Positions 10,461 to 22,473 of a stretch of 64,000 nt of DNA are shown here, piece after piece (the stretch's first letter is position 1; each line of letters starts with the position of its first letter). Under the pieces are notes generated by a model. The model searched no databases. It had not been told where the DNA came from and saw only the letters and a program-made list of their open reading frames with translations. A program made the position numbers and the translations under genes. The stretch comes from Halopseudomonas pelagia CL-AP6 (GTDB lineage: Bacteria; Pseudomonadota; Gammaproteobacteria; Pseudomonadales; Pseudomonadaceae). The stretch is taken from contig NZ_AROI01000003.1 of NCBI RefSeq assembly GCF_000410875.1, forward strand, positions 229,206 through 293,205, read 5' to 3'.

Positions 10461-11912
10461 ATGCATGAGAAAACCCTGGCCGAGCTATCACAGGCCCTGC
10501 ACAGCAAGACGATCTCTAGCGTCGAGCTGACCGAGCATTACCTCAAGCGCATCGAACAGTTCGATGGCACGCTTAACAGCTTTATTACCGTCGCTCCGGA
10601 GCTGGCCCTGAGCCAGGCCAAGGCCGCCGACCAGCGCCTGGCGGATGGCAGCGCCAGCGCGTTGACCGGCATTCCGCTGGCCCACAAGGACCTGTTCTGC
10701 ACCCAGGATCTACGCACCAGCTGCGGCTCAAAGATGCTCGACAACTTTATCGCGCCCTATGAATCGACCGTGACCGCACGCTTTATTGAAGCTGGCGCGG
10801 TGACGCTGGGCAAAACCAACATGGACGAGTTCGCCATGGGCTCTTCCACCGAGTCGAGCTTTTACGGCCCAACGCGTAACCCTTGGAATACTGAGCACGT
10901 ACCCGGCGGCTCGTCGGGCGGCTCAGCGGCGGCCGTGGCGGCGCGCCTGTGCGCTGCAGCAACAGGGACCGATACCGGCGGCTCGATCCGCCAGCCGGCC
11001 GGTTTTACCGCCCTGACCGGCCTGAAGCCAACCTACGGCCGGGTGTCGCGCTGGGGCATGATTGCCTATGCCTCCAGCCTCGACCAGGGCGGCCCGATGG
11101 CGCGCACTGCCGAAGATTGCGCGCTGATGATGCAGGTTATGGCCGGTTTCGATAGCAAGGACTCCACCAGTGTCGATCAGCCGGTAGCCGATTACAGTGC
11201 CAGCCTGAACGACTCGCTCAAAGGCTTGCGCATCGGTCTGCCGAAGGAATACTTCGCCAGCGGGCTGGATGCCGCCACCGCCGACGCCATCCAGGCGGCA
11301 GTCAAGCAGTTCCAGGCGCTGGGCGCCGAGGTCAAGGAGATCAGCCTGCCGAATGCCGAATTGGCCATCCCAGCCTATTACGTCATCGCGCCGGCCGAAG
11401 CCTCCTCCAACCTGTCGCGCTTTGACGGTGTGCGTTTCGGCTACCGCTGCGAGCATCCGGCCGACCTCACCGACCTGTACAAGCGCTCGCGTAGTGAAGG
11501 CTTTGGCGCGGAAGTGAAGCGTCGCATCATGGTCGGCGCCTACGCGCTGTCCGCCGGCTACTATGACGCCTACTATCTGCAGGCACAGAAGATTCGCCGC
11601 CTGATCAAAAATGATTTTATGGCTGCCTACGAACAGGTCGATGTGATTCTCTGCCCGACCTCGCCGACCCCGGCGTTCAAAATTGGTGAAAAAATCGATG
11701 ATCCGGTCAGCTTGTATCTGACTGACATCTATACCATCACCGCCAACCTGGCGGGCGTCCCCGGCATTGCGCTGCCAGTTGGCTTTGCCAACGGCTTGCC
11801 GCTGGGCATGCAGTTGCTTGGCCCGTATTTCAGTGAGGCGCGCCTGCTGAACATCGCGCATCAATATCAGCAGATTACCGACTGGCACAGCCGCGCGCCG
11901 GCCGGCTACTGA
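10461..11912 (+). CDS. gatA: Asp-tRNA(Asn)/Glu-tRNA(Gln) amidotransferase subunit A
   Basis: GatA releases ammonia from glutamine and passes it to GatB. The 483-residue protein carries the amidase-signature triad in correct spacing: Lys76 (AHKDLF), cis-Ser151 (GGSSGGS) and nucleophile Ser175 ([10 protein letters not shown]). The start [10 protein letters not shown] is chosen over an in-frame ATG 18 codons upstream because it matches the family and follows a GAAGAA-like purine stretch. It lies 74 bases after gatC and 18 before gatB. Confidence 0.97.
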   Translation: MHEKTLAELSQALHSKTISSVELTEHYLKRIEQFDGTLNSFITVAPELALSQAKAADQRLADGSASALTGIPLAHKDLFCTQDLRTSCGSKMLDNFIAPYESTVTARFIEAGAVTLGKTNMDEFAMGSSTESSFYGPTRNPWNTEHVPGGSSGGSAAAVAARLCAAATGTDTGGSIRQPAGFTALTGLKPTYGRVSRWGMIAYASSLDQGGPMARTAEDCALMMQVMAGFDSKDSTSVDQPVADYSASLNDSLKGLRIGLPKEYFASGLDAATADAIQAAVKQFQALGAEVKEISLPNAELAIPAYYVIAPAEASSNLSRFDGVRFGYRCEHPADLTDLYKRSRSEGFGAEVKRRIMVGAYALSAGYYDAYYLQAQKIRRLIKNDFMAAYEQVDVILCPTSPTPAFKIGEKIDDPVSLYLTDIYTITANLAGVPGIALPVGFANGLPLGMQLLGPYFSEARLLNIAHQYQQITDWHSRAPAGY

Positions 11913-11930
11913 GAGGATTGAGAACAGACT

Positions 11931-13376
<1,446 letters not shown>

Positions 13377-13440
13377 CACTGTGTGGCAGCCGAGGTGGTT
13401 ATGCGCCGATCAGCTGCCGTTTGCCAGTTGGAGAATTGTC

Positions 13441-13848
13441 ATGCCCTGGATTGCCATGCTGGCGGTACCTTTACTGCTATTCGTCACCCCCGTGGGCGTG
13501 GCCGATATCAGCGATGCCGCCGAGGACATAGAGGACGCCATCTGGCAGGAAACCGGCCAGGCATCCTTTTATGCCGCCCGGTTGCATGGCCGGCATACCG
13601 CCAACGGCGAGCGCTATGATCAGACCGAGCTAACGGCAGCCCATCCCAGCCTGGCCTTCGGTACCAGGGTATGCGTAACCAATCTGTATAACGGCAAGGA
13701 TACCATCGTGCGGATCAATGATCGCGGGCCCTTTACCGGCAATCGAGTCATTGATCTTTCCCGCCAGGCGGCGGTGGAACTGGATATGGTCAGACGCGGC
13801 ATCGCTCGCGTCAGACTCTCCCTCTGCAGCGATGACGAAGACTCCTGA
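13441..13848 (+). CDS. small RlpA-like double-psi beta-barrel protein
   Basis: A 135-residue exported protein: a hydrophobic signal-like segment at residues 3-20 (no lipobox Cys), an acidic linker, then one RlpA/DPBB domain from about residue 40 with [34 protein letters not shown] and VIDLSRQAA. RlpA of P. aeruginosa is a lytic transglycosylase acting on naked glycan strands at the septum. This protein is much shorter, lacks the SPOR domain and is not a lipoprotein, so its enzymatic activity is uncertain. It follows gatB on the same strand and may be its read-through partner. Confidence 0.78.
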   Translation: MPWIAMLAVPLLLFVTPVGVADISDAAEDIEDAIWQETGQASFYAARLHGRHTANGERYDQTELTAAHPSLAFGTRVCVTNLYNGKDTIVRINDRGPFTGNRVIDLSRQAAVELDMVRRGIARVRLSLCSDDEDS

Positions 13849-14028
13849 CCCCCGGCGACTCCTGAAACGCGCTAACTGAGGGCTGATCCCCCTTCGCAGG
13901 CACCTCTTGGCCAACTTAGGGTCTATACTCGATCCGACACCTAACCAGAAGGCACTCTACTATTTTTATCCCATCCCCACTCCCAGCCCAGCGCCGCTAC
14001 TCTGCCAAACAGCTAAAAGGACGGCACC

Positions 14029-16115
14029 ATGTCTGACCACACGACGGCTGACAACACCACTGCAAAGAAACGCCTCTGGAACAACACGATACTGATCCCG
14101 GTATTCGCCCCAGCGGTGATCATCACACTGCTGCTGGTGATAGGCACCATTAGCAACCCGGAACTGGCAGGCAAGGCGTTCAGCAGCACGCTGGCCTATA
14201 TCACCACCACCTTCGGCTGGTTTTATATGCTGGCAGTGGCGATGTTCCTGATTTCATTGTCATGATCGCCTTTAGCAAATGGGGCAGCATAAAACTTGGG
14301 CCTGATCACTCGGAACCGCAATACAGTTTCCCCGCCTGGTTTGCCATGCTGTTTTCAGCTGGTTACGGGATCGCATTGCTGTTCTTCGGCGTGGCCGAGC
14401 CAGTGCTGCACTATGCAGCCCCGCCAGCAGGTGCCGCTGAGACCGTCGATGCGGCCAAGCAGGCGATGCAGATTGCGTTCTTCCACTGGGGTTTCCACAT
14501 CTGGGCCATTTACGGGCTGGTCGGGCTGGTCCTGGCGTATTTCTCCTTTCGGCATGGCTTGCCGCTGTCGATGCGTTCCGCGCTGTATCCGCTGATTGGT
14601 GATCGTATCTACGGCCCCATAGGTCATACCGTGGATGTGTTTGCGATCCTCGGCACCCTGTTCGGCATCGCCACCACGCTCGGGCTCTCGGTGTCACAAA
14701 TCAACGCTGGCTTGAATTACTTGTGGCCCAGTATTCCGGTGAATGTGACGGTGCAAATCATCGCTATCGCGGTGATTACCTCCTTAGCGCTGATCTCTGT
14801 CGTGGCGGGGCTGGACAAGGGCGTGAAGAACCTGTCGATCCTCAACATGGCCCTGGCCGTAGCATTGATGATCTTTGTCTTCGCGGTAGGGCCGTCGATC
14901 ATGATTCTGGAGACGTTCCTGCAGAATACCGGCAGCTATCTGAACAATATTGTCGAGCGCACCTTCAACTTGCAGGCCTATAGCCGCGGTGACTGGATCG
15001 GCAACTGGACGCTGTTCATTTTTGGCTGGACCATCGCCTGGGCACCCTTTGTCGGTCTGTTCATCGCCAAGATCAGCCGCGGCCGCACCATCCGCCAGTT
15101 CGTCATGGGTGTGATGCTGGTACCCACCATCTTCACCTTCCTGTGGTTCTCGATCTTTGGCGATACCGCTCTGCATCTGATCATGAACGAGGGCTACACC
15201 TCGCTGATCACCGAAGTGCAGAACGATACCGCTATCGCCCTGTTCAAACTCTATGAACGTTTACCGCTGACCTCGATAGTGTCGTTTATCACGGTCATTC
15301 TGATCATCACCTTCTTTGTCACCTCCTCCGACTCAGGGTCGCTGGTGATTGACTCGCTGGCCTCCGGCGGGGCGATGCAGACACCTGCCTGGCAGCGCGC
15401 GTTCTGGGCGATACTTGAAGGGGTCGTGGCGTCGGTTCTACTCCTGGCTGGCGGTCTCAGCGCACTGCAAACCATGACCATTGCCAGTGCCCTGCCTTTC
15501 TCGATCATCATGATCGTTGCCGCGATTGGTATGTGGCGCGCATTGGTCATAGAGGGCCACCGCGATCAGAGCCTGCTGCACCCCATGCAGGGCACCCGGC
15601 ACAATACCGGTAACCCGACCACGGCCTGGAAGAAACGCCTTGCCGGGATCGTCAACTTTCCAGACAAGACCCAGGTGGAGGCATTCATCAACGGCGTTGC
15701 GCTGGAGGCTATGCAAGGCCTGCAACAGAATATGGTCGAGCAGGGCTGGACGGCGGACGTACAAGCCGATGCCGAGCATGGCCGCGTTTATATCGAGATT
15801 ATCAAGGAGGGCGAGGCGGACTTTATCTACGAGATCCGCATGCGTGAGTACGCCCGGCCTAGCTTCGCCTTTCCAGAAATGAGTCGCCCCGGTGACGCCG
15901 AGGAGTTCTACTACCGCGCGGAGGTATTCCTGCGCCGTGGTGGCCAGACTTACGATGTCTATGGCTATGATCCGCAGGAGTTGATCGGCGATATTCTCGA
16001 CCACTTTGAAAAGTACTTGCACTTCCTGCATATATCTCCCGGCAGCCTGCCCTGGAACATGGCTGAGCACGACGAGATGCTGCATGACGTACCCGTAGAA
16101 AAACCCGCCACCTGA
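14029..16115 (+). pseudogene. betT: BCCT-family choline/betaine transporter (BetT-like), broken by a one-base frameshift
   Basis: Two pieces together make one BetT-type transporter of about 694 residues: a 78-residue N-terminal piece ending at a TGA at 14263-14265 and a 617-residue piece read in the next frame. Restoring one T in the TTT run at 14252-14254 gives the continuous segment FLIFIVMIAFSKWG expected inside the second membrane helix. The rest is intact: 12 membrane segments in all, the BCCT signature near FGWTIAWAPFVGLF, and a 150-residue cytoplasmic C-terminal domain as in BetT, which senses osmotic state. An ATG overlaps the TGA (ATGA), so a truncated protein lacking the first helix and a half could be made by coupling. 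A sequencing error in a short homopolymer is equally possible. An AAGG ribosome site precedes the first ATG. Confidence 0.8.
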
Positions 16116-16119
16116 TACT

Positions 16120-16155
16120 AAAAAGCCCGATCGGCTTGTGCCGATCGGGCTTTTT
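16120..16155. terminator. bidirectional Rho-independent terminator
   Basis: A perfect 16-base-pair stem (AAAAAGCCCGATCGGC pairing with its complement) around a TTGT loop, followed by T-runs on both strands. It lies between the convergent betT and the YajG-like lipoprotein gene, and can stop transcripts from either side. Confidence 0.95.
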
Positions 16156-16172
16156 AGACTTACCTGCAGTAC

Positions 16173-16757
16173 TTACTGCTGTAATACGCGAACGATCTCG
16201 GGGTCTCTGAACACACGCGTCAGTGCATCACTCATCACCTCAGTCACCAGGCGGGTATTGGTCGCCTGATTGGGCGCGTAGCCAAAGCGGTGGTTGGCCG
16301 ATGCGCCATAGCGGCCCTGATACTGCTTGTTCATCCCGCGCGCTTCAGCTGCAAAAGTGGCACCGATATCCGCCTCAGTCACATAGGTAGTGGACGTCGG
16401 CGACTGATATCGCAACTCGGCAAGGCTGACAGTCAGGCGATTGGCATTGGGCGTGCCCTCGGCAACCACATTAAAACCCAACTGACGCAATGATTGTTCA
16501 ACCTGCTGCTTGATCTGTGGCAGCGCCTGATCGCTGATGGTGATGTTACTCGAGTTCGGGTACATGCCACCGCGCGTCCCCAGCACCTTGGATTGACGCG
16601 TATCCTGAACCACTACCACCACTGGCTGCGCACTTGCCACTGGATTGAGCGGGACCTGAACCTGAGGCTGCACATTGAGCTGTTGCGGGCTGTGCGCACA
16701 GCCAACCAGGACCAAGGCGGCCCCGGCAACGACCAGCATTGCCAGACGATTAAGCAT
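16173..16757 (-). CDS. YajG-family lipoprotein
   Basis: A 194-residue lipoprotein with signal peptide and lipobox LVGC (Cys20), starting MLNRLAMLVVAGAALVLVG. The mature part begins AHSPQQLNVQP and resembles the YajG family (DUF of the outer-membrane-associated lipoproteins), with the segment VVVVQDTRQSKVLGTRGG and a Gln/Val-rich core. Function is unknown in this group. AGGAG lies 8 bases before the ATG; the upstream in-frame extension is not family-like. It ends at the strong bidirectional terminator and is divergent from the small gene that follows. Confidence 0.8.
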   Translation of the reverse strand: MLNRLAMLVVAGAALVLVGCAHSPQQLNVQPQVQVPLNPVASAQPVVVVVQDTRQSKVLGTRGGMYPNSSNITISDQALPQIKQQVEQSLRQLGFNVVAEGTPNANRLTVSLAELRYQSPTSTTYVTEADIGATFAAEARGMNKQYQGRYGASANHRFGYAPNQATNTRLVTEVMSDALTRVFRDPEIVRVLQQ

Positions 16758-16925
16758 ATTCAACTCTCCTGAAAAATGATCAATGAAACTACCACGAAAT
16801 AGTGCCCATAATGGCAGCTTGGACCCGCTCAGCATACGCTGGTTCCAGCCTGAACGCTGAGGCGCAAAGCATCATATTACTGACATACTGCACAAGCATA
16901 CTTAAGCCTCCGTTGGAGGACAGCT

Positions 16926-17168
16926 ATGCTCATCTCAAGACTTTTCAAACGCCAAGCATCCCCGGCGCACTATTTCGCCCAACTCGATGCACACGACAAC
17001 TGCCTGGCCCTGTGGGCGCTGGACCAATCACCCGATACCGGGCATTGGGTGCAGGTGACTGAACTCAATCCGCATTGGCTAGGCCGGCCCCTGCCCCGTG
17101 ATGCACGGGCAGATCTTCAGGCGCCCACAGGTCAACCAAGCGCCATTCAGCGGTTGATCAGCTTTTAG
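16926..17168 (+). CDS. small hypothetical protein
   Basis: An 80-residue protein, not recognised. It starts MLISRLFKRQ, is rich in Trp and His (ALWALD, GHWVQVTE, NPHWLG) and is probably cytoplasmic. Support for it being real: a strong ribosome site GGAGGA 6 bases before the ATG, a position in a gap between genes, and no better frame on either strand. Its last 11 bases overlap the end of the convergent PA4642-like gene. Confidence 0.6.
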   Translation: MLISRLFKRQASPAHYFAQLDAHDNCLALWALDQSPDTGHWVQVTELNPHWLGRPLPRDARADLQAPTGQPSAIQRLISF

Positions 17169-17451
17169 CGCCAGCGGCCTTGAGCGCCTCGACATAGGCC
17201 TGCGCCTGAGCATGGGCGCTGATTCTGTGCAAAAACGTATTGCCCTGAGCGTCTGCCGCATCCAGATCAAACCCTTGCGCCTTGAACATCGCTAAGAAGC
17301 GCTCGAAATCCTGCACGCGCAAGCCCCGATAGGCGCGCGTCAGAATGTGCTGTTCAAGCGATTCTCCGGCATAGGGTCGCGCCTGAAGGAAAGCGGCTAC
17401 CTGCTCATCGGTCATCGACTCGCCAATGACCTTTTCTTTATCTTTACGCAC
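17158..17451 (-). CDS. PA4642-family small protein
   Basis: A protein of about 97 residues resembling the uncharacterised PA4642 family of pseudomonads: RKDKEKVIGES at the N-terminus, AYRGLRVQDFERFLAMF in the middle and AYVEALKAAGAK at the end. The family starts with (M)RKDK, so the GTG at 17449-17451 is used; an ATG 12 codons upstream is an alternative with a weaker ribosome site. The middle helix-turn pattern (DFERFLAMFKAQGFDLDAADAQGNTFLH) resembles a single ankyrin-like unit. Function unknown. Its place near hpt, upp and uraA agrees with P. aeruginosa gene order. Confidence 0.75.
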   Translation of the reverse strand: MRKDKEKVIGESMTDEQVAAFLQARPYAGESLEQHILTRAYRGLRVQDFERFLAMFKAQGFDLDAADAQGNTFLHRISAHAQAQAYVEALKAAGAKS

Positions 17452-17511
17452 CCTTACCCCCAACTCAGCAGATGACAAAGTGCGCATTGTACCCAGGCCA
17501 CTGCGTACTCA

Positions 17512-17991
17512 CTAGTCGCCGCCGTGCACATCCGCCCAAATCGTCCCATTGCCATAAAATCGCGCCTGAACAAAAGCCGGACTGTTGCGCTCAAGCAGGC
17601 GCATCAAGACTTCCAGGTGGGCTAACGGATACTCGATATGCAGCGTTTGGGTTTTACTCTCGAGCCTGGCTGGACGCGTCTTGCTCCCAGCTTCGACAAA
17701 AGCGATCCGGGCCTGGCGCACCGGGCTACCGGCGATCAAGCTACGACCTTCGAGGAACACCCAGACACCTGAAGACTGCGGCGCAGGTAAGGCATTGGGC
17801 CGATACTCGGTACCGAGGGTGACGCGATAGTTGTCCACCTCAAAGAGCATCTGATCGGGCTTGTCACGGCGTGCCGCATAGAGGTCATCCGGCATGTACT
17901 GGTCATGCGGCAGGCCGAGCGTATTAGCCATTGGTGCGCTACACAGCAGCACCAGGAGTATGCTAAGAAGTAGTCTGGAACCGATCAACAT
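17512..17991 (-). CDS. exported hypothetical protein
   Basis: A 159-residue protein with a cleavable signal peptide (MLIGSRLLLSILLVLLCSAPMA, probable cut after the MAN region) and a periplasmic domain of mixed strand/helix character. No family recognised. The ATG has GGGGAAG 4-5 bases upstream. It is divergent from the SulP transporter, with about 70 bases between them, and 24-60 bases upstream of the PA4642-like gene on the same strand, so these two may be co-transcribed. Confidence 0.7.
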   Translation of the reverse strand: MLIGSRLLLSILLVLLCSAPMANTLGLPHDQYMPDDLYAARRDKPDQMLFEVDNYRVTLGTEYRPNALPAPQSSGVWVFLEGRSLIAGSPVRQARIAFVEAGSKTRPARLESKTQTLHIEYPLAHLEVLMRLLERNSPAFVQARFYGNGTIWADVHGGD

Positions 17992-18060
17992 GCACTTCCC
18001 CTGAAACAGACAAAGATCTGTTGTGGCACTCCTGCCGAACCTTGTCAATCCGGGACATCC

Positions 18061-19815
18061 ATGGCCAGACCCTTCTCGTTCAAATTGCCGCTGTTTACCG
18101 CCCTGCGCGACAGCTTCAGGGAGGGTTACAGCCTGAGCACGCTGCGCGGTGACCTACTGGCCGGCATCACTGTCGGCATCATTGCCATTCCGTTGGCCAT
18201 GGCGCTGGCGATTGCCATTGGCGTAGCGCCCCAGCATGGGCTATATACCGGCATTATCGGCGGTTTGATCATCGCCCTGGCCGGCGGTTCACGCTTCAAC
18301 ATATCTGGGCCGACCGCCGCTTTTGTCGTCATCCTGCTGCCCATCACCCAGAGCTATGGGCTGGGCGGGCTGCTGCTGGTGACCGGCATGTCGGGGGTTA
18401 TTCTGCTGGCATTGGGTCTTGCTCGTATGGGTAATCTGATCCAGTTCGTGCCTTACCCGGTGGTAATGGGCTTTACCGCGGGTATCGGCATTGTGATAGC
18501 CACGTTACAAATCAAGGATTTTTTCGGCCTGCAGAATGTCGGCCAGCACGAGAGCTATCTGGACCAGCTGCAGGCGCTCGCCTCAGCTGTACCGAGCATT
18601 CAGCTTGGCGACACGCTGGTCGGTCTGGCTACGCTGCTGATTCTAATCGGCTGGCCGTATCTGACTCGACGCGTGCCGGGTCATTTGGTGGCCTTGCTTG
18701 CGGGCAGCCTGCTGGCCGCCTTTTTACTGCAGTTAGACCTACAGGTCAGTACTCTGGGCTCACGTTTCAGCTACGAGCTAGACGGCATAACGCACGCCGG
18801 CATTCCACCCTTTGCGCCGCAGTGGCTATTGCCCTGGACCTTGCCCGGCGCCGACGGCACGCCTTTGCAGGTGAACTTCAACCTGTTGCGCGAGCTGTTG
18901 CCGTTTGCTCTGGCAGTAGCCATGCTCGGCGCCATCGAATCACTGCTCTGTGCGCTGGTCGCCGACGGCATGGCCAATACCCGCCATGACCCTAACGCCG
19001 AGCTGATGGGCCAAGGACTGGGCAATATGGTCGTGCCCTTCTTTGGCGGTATTACCGCTACAGCAGCCATTGCCCGGACGGCGACCAGCGTGCGTTCAGG
19101 CGCTCGCACACCCATGGCTGGGGTCTTCCACGCACTGGTCATTCTGCTCGCCGTGGTCCTGCTGGCGGACTTGTTCGCCTATCTGCCAATGGCGTCGCTG
19201 GCCGCCATGCTGCTGATCGTTGCCTGGAATATGAGCGAGGTCCCTCACGTGCTACATATGCTGCGCATCGGACCGCGTCAGGATGTCTGGGTGCTGCTGA
19301 TCTGCCTGGTGCTGACGGTACTCTTCGATATGGTTCTGGCGGTCGGGGTGGGCCTGCTGTTGGCCTCGGTGATGTTTATTAAACGCATGGTCGACTTGAG
19401 CCAGGGCGCCAAAATGCCCCGGCATCAGCATCTGGCCCTGTCAACGCTGCCCGATAGCGTCGCCTTGTACCAGATCAACGGCCCATTGTTTTTCGCCGCC
19501 GCAGACAAGGCCTTGAGTGCCATGAGCCGCTATGACGAAGACATCGCCTTCCTGGCGATCGATATGCAGGCAGTGCCAAGCATGGATATGAGCGCACTGG
19601 TGATATTTGAAAAAGCCCTGAAGGACCTGGACCGGCGGGGAATCCGGATCTACCTGATCGGGGTAAATGCCTCGGTACGCCTGAAGCTCAAACGAGCCGG
19701 CGTAGGTGCGCTACCAGGACGCCGGCACTACGTGGCCAGCCCGGACCGGGCCGCCGAGCTAATTCGTCAGCAACTGGCCAGGGATGCCGTGACCGACGCC
19801 TCAACGGTGAGTTGA
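18061..19815 (+). CDS. SulP/SLC26-family anion transporter with STAS domain
   Basis: A 584-residue inner-membrane transporter. The N-terminal 400 residues hold about 12-14 membrane segments and the SulP signature (QHGLYTGIIGG, GSRFNISGPTAAFV); residues about 450-560 form a STAS domain (ALYQINGPLFFAAADKAL, then IDMQAVPSMDMSAL). It resembles DauA/YchM, which carries C4-dicarboxylates in E. coli, but SulP proteins also carry sulfate and bicarbonate, so the substrate is open. It is convergent with hpt, with only 22 bases between the stop codons. Confidence 0.88.
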   Translation: MARPFSFKLPLFTALRDSFREGYSLSTLRGDLLAGITVGIIAIPLAMALAIAIGVAPQHGLYTGIIGGLIIALAGGSRFNISGPTAAFVVILLPITQSYGLGGLLLVTGMSGVILLALGLARMGNLIQFVPYPVVMGFTAGIGIVIATLQIKDFFGLQNVGQHESYLDQLQALASAVPSIQLGDTLVGLATLLILIGWPYLTRRVPGHLVALLAGSLLAAFLLQLDLQVSTLGSRFSYELDGITHAGIPPFAPQWLLPWTLPGADGTPLQVNFNLLRELLPFALAVAMLGAIESLLCALVADGMANTRHDPNAELMGQGLGNMVVPFFGGITATAAIARTATSVRSGARTPMAGVFHALVILLAVVLLADLFAYLPMASLAAMLLIVAWNMSEVPHVLHMLRIGPRQDVWVLLICLVLTVLFDMVLAVGVGLLLASVMFIKRMVDLSQGAKMPRHQHLALSTLPDSVALYQINGPLFFAAADKALSAMSRYDEDIAFLAIDMQAVPSMDMSALVIFEKALKDLDRRGIRIYLIGVNASVRLKLKRAGVGALPGRRHYVASPDRAAELIRQQLARDAVTDASTVS

Positions 19816-19837
19816 GGCGAATACGCCGCCGTCCGCG

Positions 19838-20395
19838 TCAGGCCTCAGGTATGGCAAAAATACCATTGGCATTGCGCCAATAGCCTTTGTAATCCAGACC
19901 AAAGCCAAAGATATAGCGATCCACCACCTGCAGTCCGGTAAAGTCCGCACGCATACCCACATAGGCCTTGCGATCGTGTTGCTTGTCGAGCAGCACTGCG
20001 GTCAATACCTGACTGGCTCCGGCGTCGCGGCAATACTCGGTGATTGCAGCCAAAGTATGACCTTCATCGAGGATGTCATCGACAATCAGCACCGTACGGC
20101 CCACCAGTGAATGCTCGGCGCGCGCCTTCCAGAACAGCTCACCCCCCGACAGCTTGTTGCGGTAACGCGTGGCATGCAGATAACCCACTTCCATCGGGAA
20201 ATCCAAGCGCGTGACTAACTGCCCAGCGATCACCAGCCCGCCGTTCATGACGCTGTAGACGATCGGATTGGCTTCGGACAGCGCCGCATTGATCTCGGCC
20301 GCCATACGATCCATGGCAGCTTGTATCTCTGCCGCAGTAAACAGGCAATCGGCCTCGGCCTTGATTTTCCGAATGTGATCCAGATCGACGGACAT
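19838..20395 (-). CDS. hpt: hypoxanthine-guanine phosphoribosyltransferase
   Basis: Purine salvage enzyme joining hypoxanthine or guanine with PRPP. The 185-residue protein has the PRPP-binding loop VLIVDDILDEGHTL near residue 105 and the purine-ring contact region VDRYIFGFGLDYKG near the end. The start MSVDLDHIRK follows an AGGA-type ribosome site; upstream in-frame sequence is not family-like. It is divergent from upp across a 169-base gap, placing the purine and pyrimidine salvage genes side by side. Confidence 0.94.
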   Translation of the reverse strand: MSVDLDHIRKIKAEADCLFTAAEIQAAMDRMAAEINAALSEANPIVYSVMNGGLVIAGQLVTRLDFPMEVGYLHATRYRNKLSGGELFWKARAEHSLVGRTVLIVDDILDEGHTLAAITEYCRDAGASQVLTAVLLDKQHDRKAYVGMRADFTGLQVVDRYIFGFGLDYKGYWRNANGIFAIPEA

Positions 20396-20564
20396 GCAGG
20401 ACTCCCGGTGGGTGCAAAGCGCAGTAAAGGCTGCGCAAAATACTGATCTTGGTCGCCAAACGCAAGCAAAGCCGCCCGCCAATTGAGCCAAAGACGGATG
20501 ACCGCAAACTGACATTAGTTTAGGCTATGCCCAATCTATGCGCCCCGCACGAGAGCCACTCCCG

Positions 20565-21206
20565 ATGAATGTTAAAGAAATACGCCACCCGCTGATCCGC
20601 CACAAGCTGGGTCTGATGCGCCGTGCTGAAATCAGCACCAAGAACTTTCGCGAACTGGCACAGGAAGTCGCTGCGCTGTTGACCTACGAAGCGACCCAGG
20701 ACATGCCGATCGAATCCCAGCAGATCGAAGGCTGGTGCGGCACGGTAGAGGTAGAAAAGCTCTCTGGCAAGAAGGTCACGGTGGTGCCTATTCTACGTGC
20801 CGGCTTAGGCATGCTGGACGGCGTTCTAAGCTTGATCCCCAGCGCCAAGGTCAGTGTGATTGGTTTGGTGCGCAACGAGGAAACGCTTGAAGCGGACACT
20901 TACCTGGAAAAACTGGTCGGCGAAATGAATCAACGCATGGCGCTGATCATTGATCCAATGCTGGCTACCGGTGGCTCCATGGTCGCCACCATCGATATGC
21001 TCAAGCGCGCGGGTGCTCGGGAGATTCGCGCCTTGGTATTGGTCGCCGCCCCTGAGGGTATCGCTCGAGTCAACAAACTCCACCCTGACGTACAGATCTT
21101 TACCGCATCGGTGGATGAGCGACTGAACGAGCAGGGTTATATTATTCCCGGGCTGGGCGACGCCGGTGACAAGATCTTCGGCACCAAACAGAAGGATATT
21201 CACTGA
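20565..21206 (+). CDS. upp: uracil phosphoribosyltransferase
   Basis: Converts uracil and PRPP to UMP. The 213-residue protein starts [19 protein letters not shown] and has the PRPP site [12 protein letters not shown] near residue 130 and the uracil-binding tail [16 protein letters not shown]. The stop codon overlaps the start of uraA (TGATG), so uptake and salvage of uracil are coupled. Confidence 0.97.
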   Translation: MNVKEIRHPLIRHKLGLMRRAEISTKNFRELAQEVAALLTYEATQDMPIESQQIEGWCGTVEVEKLSGKKVTVVPILRAGLGMLDGVLSLIPSAKVSVIGLVRNEETLEADTYLEKLVGEMNQRMALIIDPMLATGGSMVATIDMLKRAGAREIRALVLVAAPEGIARVNKLHPDVQIFTASVDERLNEQGYIIPGLGDAGDKIFGTKQKDIH

Positions 21207-22465
21207 TGCAGGGAGTGGAAACCACTGGCTGGCGCACGGCGCTAGCCGGTTCGCAGATGCTTTTTGTCGCCTTTGGCGCGCTGGTACTGATGCCGCTAAT
21301 CACCGGCATGGACCCCAGTGTGGCGCTGTTCACCGCGGGTATCGGCACGCTGATCTTCCAGTTCACTACCCAGCGTCAGGTACCGGTATTTCTCGCATCC
21401 AGCTTTGCCTTTATCGCGCCTATTCTTTACAGCAACCAGACCTGGGGGCTGCCTGCCACACTCGGCGGCCTGCTGGCGGCCGGGATCATGTATATCCTCC
21501 TGAGCCTGATTGTGCGCCTGCGCGGTCCGGGGTTTATCCAGCACCTGTTACCGCCAGTGGTGGTCGGCCCGGTGATCATGGTCATTGGTTTGGGGCTGGC
21601 TTCTGTCGCGGTGAACATGGCCATGGGAAAAGCCGGCGACGGCAGTGTGCAGTTGGTCGAATACTCTACCGCGATCATTATTTCCATGTCGGCACTGGCT
21701 ACCACGATACTGGTCGCGGTGTTTGCCAAGGGCATTTTCCGCCTGATTCCAATCCTCGCCGGGGTACTGGTCGGTTACGGGTTGTCTTGGCTGCTGGGCG
21801 TGGTTGACTTCAGCGTCGTGGATCAGGCCGAGTGGATGGCCGTACCGGGCTTCGTCACCCCCGAATTCAAGCTCGCCGCGATACTGTTCATGATCCCTGT
21901 GGCCATCGCTCCGGCGATTGAACATATCGGTGACGTACTGGCGATCGGTTCGGTGACCGGCAAGGACTACATACGCAAACCCGGCTTGCAGCGCACGCTG
22001 TTAGGCGATGGTCTGGCCACCTCGGCTGCCGCTTGTCTCGGTGGGCCACCCAATACCACCTACTCGGAAGTCACCGGCGCCGTCATGCTGACGCGCAACT
22101 TCAACCCCAACGTGATGATCTGGGCAGCTTTTTTTGCTATTGGCCTGGCCTTTGTCGACAAGTTTGGTGCCGTGCTGCTGAGTATGCCGGTACCCGTTAT
22201 GGGCGGGATTCTCTGCCTGCTGTTCGGCTCGATTGCAGTGGTCGGCATGAATACGCTGATTCGCCACCAGGTCGACCTGTCGCAGGCGCGCAACCTGTGC
22301 ATCGTATCGGTGACCCTGGTGTTCGGCATTGGCGGCCTGGTTATCGGCAACGACAGTTTCAGTCTGCAGGGCATCAGCCTGTGCGGCGTAGTGGCGATCA
22401 TCCTCAATTTGGTATTGCCCAAAGGGACACCCGCCGCGGCAAACGCGGACCATCTCGGCGAGTAA
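21206..22465 (+). CDS. uraA: uracil permease (NAT/NCS2 family)
   Basis: A 419-residue transporter with about 14 membrane segments. Key NAT residues are visible: AIEHIGD near residue 237 and GGPPNTTYSE near 276, the two substrate-binding glutamates of UraA. It is translated from an ATG that overlaps the stop of upp. It ends only 8 bases from the end of the convergent pilE gene, with no room for a terminator. Confidence 0.95.
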   Translation: MQGVETTGWRTALAGSQMLFVAFGALVLMPLITGMDPSVALFTAGIGTLIFQFTTQRQVPVFLASSFAFIAPILYSNQTWGLPATLGGLLAAGIMYILLSLIVRLRGPGFIQHLLPPVVVGPVIMVIGLGLASVAVNMAMGKAGDGSVQLVEYSTAIIISMSALATTILVAVFAKGIFRLIPILAGVLVGYGLSWLLGVVDFSVVDQAEWMAVPGFVTPEFKLAAILFMIPVAIAPAIEHIGDVLAIGSVTGKDYIRKPGLQRTLLGDGLATSAAACLGGPPNTTYSEVTGAVMLTRNFNPNVMIWAAFFAIGLAFVDKFGAVLLSMPVPVMGGILCLLFGSIAVVGMNTLIRHQVDLSQARNLCIVSVTLVFGIGGLVIGNDSFSLQGISLCGVVAIILNLVLPKGTPAAANADHLGE

Positions 22466-22473
22466 TACCGGCC

